From Blasia pusilla (taxonomy: Eukaryota > Marchantiophyta > Marchantiopsida > Blasiales), in NCBI GenBank assembly GCA_050084515.1, contig CM114273.1, positions 8,494,001 through 8,558,000 on the forward strand: 64,000 bases of DNA, in the 5' to 3' direction. Under the pieces are notes generated by a model. That model was given only the letters and a program-made list of their open reading frames with translations, searched no databases and was not told the origin of the DNA. Made by a program: the position numbers and the translations under genes. Below, piece after piece: positions 56,001 to 64,000 of the stretch. The stretch's first letter is position 1; every line of letters begins with the position of its first letter.

Positions 56001-56970
56001 ATCTATTTACCATTTACATGGACAAGTCTAAAGTCATTATAGTGGGTACTAGATCCAAGTTCTCGTTCTTTTACAAAGGTCTACAATTAGAACAAGTGAA
56101 GAGTTACTTACAAATATCTAGGCATCGATTTCTCTCATGACTATAGTTGGGCACTTTGCGTGCAAAAGAGAGTAGAAGCTCGTTACAAAGCTCTATACTC
56201 ATTTTCAAACCGGTGTAGAAGAAGAGCTCATCTTGTGTCTTGGGGTCTTAGGAAATTCTTATTTAGGAGCTTAGTGTTGCCGGTGGTCTTATATGGGACC
56301 CAAGTTTGGGGCCCTAGTTGTAAGAAGACAGGTTGGCAGCGCGTGGAGAGGGTGCAAAAGATCTTTCTACAAGAAGAATTGGGTGTAAGAAACCAAACTC
56401 CCGTACGCTATTCTTCTTATGAAACAAGGTTGTCTTCCTCTAGAGGTGAAGCTCTTTACTTGACCATCACTTACTTACATCGCAAGGGTGAGATCTCTTG
56501 AAGTTTCTCGCCTCCCTCATCAAGCTTTGCGAGCCCACGCGTTCCATAGGGTGGATGGCGGATGTGGTGACTTGGTCTTCAAAGTGGAATGTGGCGGAGC
56601 GATTGGGACTTGAAACCGATGGCACTCGCGAGCATCTCGGTATAGCAATTTCGACATTATTTGAGCAGCCGGGCACCAAAATGGAGTTTTATCAACTTCA
56701 TGTTAATCCTACGCTTGTATATGGTAAATAGATATTGCAAACAAGGATACCTACTTGCGGGGATGTCCACGTTCTTGCGTCATATTATCGCACGACATAG
56801 AAGTGGGTCTCGTGGGCTAGGAATTGAGGAAGGACGATGGTTTAATATTGATAGAAGTAAATGAGTTTGTAAGTTATGTGACGGAGAAAATGTTGAGGAT
56901 GAAAAAGAGAGTTGTCAACCCAAAAAAAAGAGAGTTATCAACCTAGCAATCCAAGAAGCCGAGAGTGTTG
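53024..56970 (+). pseudogene. Array unit 2
   Basis: Same order as unit 1. Insertion 1 (53951-54074) is flanked by CTAACCG at 53944-53950 and 54075-54081. Insertion 2 (54984-55023) is flanked by CCATTGG at 54977-54983 and 55024-55030. Numerous 1-4-bp indels relative to unit 1, for example GATCGGGACTTTG lacking one G. The ORF is broken throughout. Confidence 0.85.
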
Positions 56971-59900
56971 ATGTGGAATATACGAGGCCTTTCAACAACA
57001 AAGTATGTGAGTGCTCTACCAATTTGGGGGATGGCGAACATCATCGATATTGTGGAGACTTGGGAACATGAGAGCAATACTGTTGCAGAGATGCAAGGGT
57101 TTACTTTGGTGGGATCGACATGGAACCAAAGAAGGCAACGCGCAGGAAGGGGTTATTGCTACTTTCATCAGGTCTCAATGTCTACCTCTCATACATCTAG
57201 AAGATCAAGATATCGGGGGCCAATATCATTGGCTACGTCTTGGTTTGGTTGGGGGATCTTATTGTTATTTGGCAGTTTGTTATTTTGCACCACTGTCTAT
57301 ACTCCACACGCACTTACAATCGAAGTCAACCGTTCCATCGACTTATTGGGGATGTTCTCAAATATCAAATCAAAGGTGGAGTCTTTCTAGTTGGGGGGAT
57401 TTCAATGCTCGCACACGTACTGCTCAATTTACCCAATTCAGTGATTCCTTGACTTCTCCTCTTCTCGAAGAACATGAGGATGGTTTGTGGTCTAGAATCT
57501 CTTCAGATCTTTCTACAAATCCTTTGACAGAGCATTTTTTAACCTTCGATTCGGAGCCACTTGTAATTTGAAAGTTCTTAATGGAACCTTCTCATTTTCC
57601 CAACTCTAACCGCAATACGTGTTTCTCCTCTACCGGCGCTAGCACCATCGATTATCTTCGGTCCTCCTCGCTGATAGCTCTACATTTGGTATTCTAGAAC
57701 CTCAGCCTGAATCAGATCCCTTTGTCTACTCTCTCACTTTCAAAGGCAATTTCCTCTCTCGATATCTCAATCTGTTTTAGCCTCTCCCAAGTTTCGCTTT
57801 AGATCCCGGTGAAAAAAGATCTTTACACGCTACATTTACAAGAACTCTTGACTCGGATTGTATGGAGCCCAGATCCACACGCGGCAAGTTTGCAACTAAC
57901 TTAGTGTGTAGCTAGGAGAAGGTCTTAAGGATCTTTTTCAGGGTCAAGTGCATGAATGACTTGTAATGTGTTTTTCAGCCTTTTGACCCTTTGGGTCCCA
58001 CGGGCTTGATCTATTTACCATTTACCTAACCGAATTGCTCAAAAGCGGTGCATCTAAGTTTTTCGCGCCACAGGGATAGAAGTGCTAGGAGGCTGCCTTG
58101 TAATGGGTGGTTTGACTCGAATGCAAGCAAGCAAGCAAGCAAGGGCACGATCAATTGATAAATCTTTGGATATCCAAAGTCGGCTTATTATGACGAGCCT
58201 TTACAAATATTTACTTGGTGAAATCTAGAAACGAGCTTTCTTGCGGCGGAAGCAAGAGTCCTGATGACAAGGAGTCGCGACGAGGACCCCAAATCATTTT
58301 GGAGACGGTTAGTAGTACGGTCTTCAAAACCTACTCTCGATCGCAAGTCTTTGATATCTTTTGCCGAAAAGCTCTATTTCTTCCCCGACGCTACATCTAT
58401 GCCACGTTGTGAAGGAATACCTGGCTTATTCTCTGAAGCAGAGGCGATGACTCAACTAAGAAGATTAGCGAATGGTAAATGTGAGGATTTGGATGGTCTT
58501 TCTATTGAACTTTTCAAGTGGGAGATTGTATTGGACCGATCCTCGCCAAAGTACTGGGCGATGCTGCTATCTATGGTTTTCCTTCAACTTGGTCGCTACG
58601 GGAGATTGTTCCTATTCACAAATCAGGAAGGAAGGACTTGGTGACAAACTATCGCACTATCATGGTGGGTAGTGTTTTCGCCAAGTTGTTTGGGAAATTG
58701 GTGGAGTCAAAGTTGAGCGCATGGACAGAGTCTTTCCAAAAGAGAGAGCACGGGTCCAAGCTGGTTTTCGCCCAACATACAACACCATCGACCATATCTT
58801 GGCCTTGCGTGTTTTACGGGAGAAATCTAAGGGCAATGGAAAAGCTTTGTTTTTGCGGCTTCATCGATTTCAAGAAAGCTTTTGATCTTTGTGACTCGTG
58901 AAGCTCTTATGGGGAAGGCTGCATGCAAGCCATTGGGACCCTTTGGGTCCCACGGGCTTGATGTATTTACCATTTACCATTGAGTACCACCAAATCTCCT
59001 AGCAGCCGTGGCCACGTTATACCATTCCGTTCGGGCCAAGATCAAGGTCCACAAACTCAAGAGATCTTGAGTACAAATCGAGTCATTCAAGGTTGCCCTC
59101 TCTCCTTGGAGTTTTCGTGGATGATATCGAAAAGTGGTTGGAGGAATGTGATAGTGAAGGTGTCAAGATCGGGGACTTTGTCATCAAAGCTCTATTGTAT
59201 GGCGATGATATCATATTACTAGCACGTTTACAAAAACACCTCGACACTTTGGCAAGGTTTTGTACCAGAATGAGATGGAGGTTAATCAAGAGATCGCAGG
59301 GTGAGATCTCTTGATGTTTTCGCCTCCCTCATCAAGCTTTGCGAGCCGCACGTTCCATAGGGTGGATGGCGGATGTGGTGACTTGGTCTTCAAAGTGGAA
59401 TGTGGCGGAACGCGATTGGGACTTGAAACCGATGGCCCTCGTGAGCATCTCTGAAGCAATCTCTCAACATCATTTGGAGCAGTCCAGGCACCAAAATGGA
59501 GTTTTATCAACTTCATGTTAATCCTATGCTTGTATATTGTGAACAAGGATACCTACTTGCGAGGGATGTCCACGTTTTACGACATATTATCGCACGTCAT
59601 AGAACTGGGTCACACAGGCTAGGAAGGACGATGGTTTAAAATTGATAGAAGTGAACGAATTTGTAGGTTATGTGCCGGAGAAAATATTGAAGATGAAGAG
59701 CATGTGTTTGTTACATGTCCAAGGTATGAAGAAATTAGACTAGCTCATAAAATAGATGTGGAGAATTTCTATTCTTTACTCTGACTAGTGCCTTATGATT
59801 TAGGTTGTTATCTCAGGGTCGTCATCATTCATCGCTCAACTGCTCTAGGCTGTAGCTAGGAGAAGGTCTTAACGATCTTTTTCAGGGTCAGTGCATGAAT

Positions 59901-60921
59901 GACTTGTAATGTGTTTTTCAGCCTTTTGACCCTTTGGGTCCCACGGGCTTGATCTATTTACCATTTACATGGACAAGTCTAAAGTCATTATAGTGGGTAC
60001 TAGATCCAAGTTTCGTTCTTTACAAAGGTCTACAATTAGAACAAGTGAAGAGTTACTTACAAATATCTAGGCATCGATTTCTCTCATGACTATAGTTGGG
60101 CACTTTGCGTGCAAAAGAGAGTAGAAGCTCGTTACAAAGCTCTATACTCATTTTCAAACCGGTGTAGAAGAAGAGCTCATCTTGTGTCTTGGGGTCTTAG
60201 GAAATTCTTATTTAGGAGCTTAGTGTTGCCGGTGGTCTTATATGGGACCCAAGTTTGGGGCCCTAGTTGTAAGAAGACAGGTTGGCAGCGCGTGGAGAGG
60301 GTGCAAAAGATCTTTCTACAAGAAGAATTGGGTGTAAGAAACCAAACTCCGTGACGCTATTCTTCTTTGGAAACAGGTTGTCTTCCTCTAGAGGTGAAGC
60401 TCTTTACTTGACCATCACTTACTTACATCGCAAGGGTGAGATCTCTTGAAGTTTCTCGCCTCCCTCATCAAGCTTTGCGAGCCACACGTTCCATAGGGTG
60501 GATGGCGGATGTGGTGACTTGGTCTTCAAAGTGGAATGTGGCGGAGCGCGATTGGGACTTGAAACCGATGGCACTCGCGAGCATCTACAGAAGCAATTTC
60601 TCGACATTATTTGGAGCAGCCCGGGCACCAAAATGGAGTTTTATCAACTTCATGTTAATCCTACGCTTGTATATGGTAAATAGATATTGCAAACAAGGAT
60701 ACCTACTTGCGGGGATGTCCACGTTCTTGCGTCATATTATCGCACGACATAGAAGTGGGTCTCGTGGGCTAGGAATTGAGGAAGGACGATGGTTTAATAT
60801 TGATAGAAGTAAATGAGTTTGTAAGTTATGTGACGGAGAAAATGTTGAGGATGAAAAGAGAGTTGTCAACCCACCGAAAAAGAGAGTTATCAACCTAGCA
60901 ATCCAAGAAGCCGAGAGTGTT
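56971..60921 (+). pseudogene. Array unit 3
   Basis: Same order. The endonuclease part is less damaged: 57011-57571 reads through GDFNARTRTAQFTQFSDSLT and LTEHFLTF. It again shows the SDP change and the YGDD form. Insertion 1 at about 57901-58026, insertion 2 at about 58937-58977, insertion 3 at about 59289-59969. Confidence 0.85.
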
Positions 60922-63900
60922 GATGTGGAATATCGAGGCCTTTCAACAACAAAGTATGTGAGTGCTCTACCAATTTGGGGATGGCGAACATCATCGATAT
61001 TGTGGAGACTTGGGAACATGAGAGCAATCATTGTTGCAGAGATGCAAGGGTTTACTTTGGTGGGATCGACATGGAACCAAAGAAGGCAACGCGCAGGAAG
61101 GGGTTATTGCTACTTTCATCAGGTCTCAATGTCTACCTCTCATACATCTAGAAGATCAAGATATCGGGGCCAATATCATTGGCTACGTCTTGGTTTGGTT
61201 GGGGATCTTATTGTTATTTGGCAGTTTGTTATTTTGCACCTTGTCTATACTCCACACGCACTTACAATCGAAGTCAACCGTTCCATCGACTTATTGGGGA
61301 TGTTCTCAAATATCAAATCAAAGGTGGAGTCTTTCTAGTTGGGGGGATTTCAATGCTCGCACACGTACTGCTCAATTTACCCAATTCAGTGATTCCTTGA
61401 CTTCTCCTCTTCTCGAAGAACATGAGGATGGTTTGTGGTCTAGAATCTCTTCAGATCTTTCTACAAATCCTTTGACTGAGCATTTTTTAACCTTCGATTC
61501 GGAGCCACTTGTAATTTGAAAGTTCTTAATGGAACCTTCTCATTTTCCCAACTCTAACCGCAATACGTGTTTCTCCTCTACCGGCGCTAGCACCATCGAT
61601 TATCTTCGGTCCTCGCCCGCTGATAGCTCTACATTTGGTATTCTAGAACCTCAGCCTGAATCAGATCCCTTTGTCTACTCTCTCACTTTCAAAGGCAATT
61701 TCCTCTCTCGATATCTCAATCTGTTTTAGCCTCTCCCAAGTTTCGCTTAGATCCCGGTGAAAAAGATCTTTACACGCTACATTTACAAGAACTCTTGACT
61801 CGGATTGTATGGAGCCAGATCCACACGGCAAGTTTGCAACTAACCGTGTGTAGCTAGGAGAAGGTCTTAAGGATCTTTTTCAGGGTCAGTGCATGAATGA
61901 CTTGTAATGTGTTTTTCAGCCTTTTGACCCTTTGGGTCCCACGGGCTTGATCTATTTACCATTTACCTAACCGAATTGCTCAAAAGCAGTGCATCTAAGT
62001 TCTTTTCGCGCCACAGGGATAGAAGTGCTAGGAGGCTGCCTTGTAATGGGTGGTTTGACTCTGAATGCAAGCAAGCAAGCAAGGGCACGATCAATTGATA
62101 AATCTTTGGATATCCAAAGTCGGCTTATTATGACGAGCCTTTACAAATATTTACTTGGTGAAATCTAGGAAACGAGCTTTCTTGCGGCGGAAGCAAGAGT
62201 CCTTGACAAGGGAGCTGCACGAGGACCCCAAATCATTTTGGAGACGGTTAGTAGTACGGTCTTCAAAACCTACTCTCGATCGCAAGTCTTTGATATCTTT
62301 TGCTAAAAGCTCTATTTCTTCCCGACGCTACATCTATGCCACGTTGTGAAGGAATACCTGGCTTATTCTCTGAAGCAGAGGCGATGACTCAACTAAGAAG
62401 ATTAGCGAATGGTAAATGTGAGGATTTGGATGGTCTTTCTATTGAACTTTTCAAGTGGGGAGGAGATTGTATTGGACCCGATCCTCGCCAAATCTTTGGC
62501 GATCTGCTATCTATGGTTTTCCTTCAACTTGGTCGCTCTGGGAGATTGTTCTATTCACAAATCAGGAAGGAAGGACTTGGTGACAAACTATCGCACTATC
62601 ATGGTGGGTAGTGTTTCGCCAAGTTGTTTGGGAAATTGGTGGAGTCAAAGTTGAGCGCATGGACTGAGTCTTTCCAAAAGAGAGAGCACGGGTCCAAGCT
62701 GGTTTTCGCCCAACATACAACACCATCGACCATATCTTGGCCTTGCGTGTTTTACGGGAGAAATCTAAGGGCAATGGAAAAGCTTTGTTTTGCGGCTTCA
62801 TCGATTTCAAGAAAGCTTTTGACATTGCACTCGTGAAGCTCTTATGGGGAAGGCTGCATGCAAGCCATTGGGACCCTTTGGGTCCCACGGGCTTGATGTA
62901 TTTACCATTTACCATTGGAGTACCACCAAATCTCCTAGCAGCCGTGGCCACGTTATACCATTCCGTTCGGGCCAAGATCAAAGGTCCACAAACTCAAGAG
63001 ATCTTGAGTACAAATCGAGTCATTCAAGGTTGCCCTCTCTCCTTGGAGTTTTCGTGGATGATATCGAAAAGTGGTTGGAGGAATGTGATAGTGAAGGTGT
63101 CAAGATCGGGGACTTTGTCATCAAAGCTCTATTGTATGGCGATGATATCATATTACTAGCACGTTTACAAAAACACCTCGACACTTTGGCAAGGTTTTGT
63201 ACCCAGAATGAGATGGAGGTTAATCAAGAGATCGCAAGGGTGAGATCTCTTGATGTTTTCGCCTCCCTCATCAAGCTTTGCAGCCGCACGCGTTCCATAG
63301 GGTGGATGGCGGATGTGGTGACTTGGTCTTCAAAGTGGAATGTGGCGGAACGCGATTGGGACTTGAAACCGATGGCCCTCCGTGAGCATCTGAAGCAATC
63401 TCTCAACATCATTTGGAGCAGATCCAGGCACCAAAATGGAGTTTTATCAACTTCATGTTAATCCTATGCTTGTATATTGTGAACAAGGATACCTACTTGC
63501 AGGGATGTCCACGTTCTTACGACATATTATCGCACGTCATAGAATGGGTCACACAGGCTAGGAAGGACGATGGTTTAAAATTGATAGAAGTGAACGAATT
63601 TGTAGGTTATGTGCCGGAGAAAATATTGAAGATGAAGAGCATGTGTTTGTTACATGTCCAAGGTATGAAGAAATTAGACTAGCTCATAAAATAGATGTGG
63701 AGAATTTCTATTCTTTACTCTGACTAGTGCCTTATGATTTAGGTTGTTATCTCGTGGTCGTCATCATTCATCGCTCAACTGCTCTAGGTCAGTAGCTAGG
63801 AGAAGGTCTTAACGATCTTTTTGAGGTCGGTGCATGAATGACTTGTAATGTGTTTTTCAGCCTTTTGACCCTTTGGGTCCCACGGGCTTGATCTATTTAC

Positions 63901-64000
63901 CATTTACATGGACAAGTCTAAAGTCATTATAGTGGGTACTAGATCCAAGTTCTCGTTCTTTTACAAAGGTCTACAATTAGAACAAGTGAAGAGTTACTTA
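60922..64000 (+). pseudogene. Array unit 4, runs off the right edge
   Basis: Same order through insertion 3 and into the ATGGACAAGTCTAAAG continuation at 63907. Insertion 2 is at about 62870-62909. The array therefore probably continues beyond the window. Confidence 0.85.

Larger units (their letters stand above)
49067..64000 (+). repeat. Tandem array of 3.95-kb LINE ORF2 units
   Basis: The ORF2 start ATGTGGAATAT recurs at 49068, 53024, 56971 and 60922, spacings 3,956, 3,947 and 3,951 bp. The fourth unit runs off the right edge. Each unit has the same order: endonuclease, 3'-end insertion 1, linker and RT fingers, 3'-end insertion 2 (40 bp), RT palm, insertion 3 (about 690 bp of ORF2 C-terminus plus 3' UTR), rest of ORF2, then 30-60 bp of the ORF1 end with the TAG. 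No unit contains monomers or a full ORF1. The shared internal insertions show that one rearranged unit was amplified. Confidence 0.93.

Overview
This window reads as nuclear DNA of a land plant with a transposon-rich genome, possibly a non-seed plant (inference). The evidence is one spliced RZ-1-type glycine-rich RNA-binding protein gene with a GT-AG intron inside its RRM, a chromodomain Ty3/gypsy element, a short TTTAGGG telomere-type tract, L1-like LINEs with APE endonuclease and reverse transcriptase (RT), and no bacterial operon structure. Apart from the RZ-1 gene (29616-31067, minus), nearly everything is mobile or broken.

Layout: 1-556 holds the 5' end of a minus-strand LINE (copy A). 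840-3910 is an eroded, spliced, unrecognised minus-strand gene. 5160-8892 is a plus-strand gypsy-like element (G1) with gag, a retropepsin and a cytosine-methyltransferase-like motif I. It is cut by a LINE (copy B, 8893-14310) that is itself rearranged. 14511-16002 is a large inverted repeat carrying an intact 340-codon ORF. 16081-21505 is a near full-length LINE (copy C). 21829-26350 is a second, minus-strand relative of G1 (G2), interrupted by LINE copies D and E. 26350-32787 contains the RZ-1 gene and its flanks. 32788-38169 is the best-preserved LINE (copy F). 38203-41000 is the 3' half of a minus-strand chromodomain gypsy element. 41003-45532 is LINE copy G. 45533-48265 is a second eroded spliced gene whose intron is packed with hairpin repeats. 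48302-49066 is LINE copy H. 49067-64000 is a tandem array of about 3.95 kb units built only from LINE ORF2 pieces.

One LINE family explains more than half of the window. By comparing copies its structure can be read: a 5' region of tandem 177-bp monomers, a roughly 80-bp unique leader, ORF1 (coiled coil, RRM-like domain, C-terminal domain), a single in-frame TAG, ORF2 (APE endonuclease, RT with an FIDFKKAFD / QGCPLSP / YADD motif set, C-terminal CCHC finger), a 120-bp 3' UTR ending in a GACCC-TTT-GGGTC hairpin, and a TTTACCA-repeat tail. The most interesting signals are the in-frame TAG between ORF1 and ORF2, the monomer-type 5' end, tiny insertions whose 5' ends all fall inside the 3' hairpin, the ORF2-only tandem array, the methyltransferase-bearing gypsy element and the hairpin-repeat intron.

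Caution: many differences in the array and in copy G are short indels at CAG/CTG/CCG/CG positions, and several nonsense codons are TAG where a related copy or context suggests CAG. This fits heavy DNA methylation, through deamination, base-calling error at methylated cytosines, or both. Reading-frame breaks there should not all be taken as biological.
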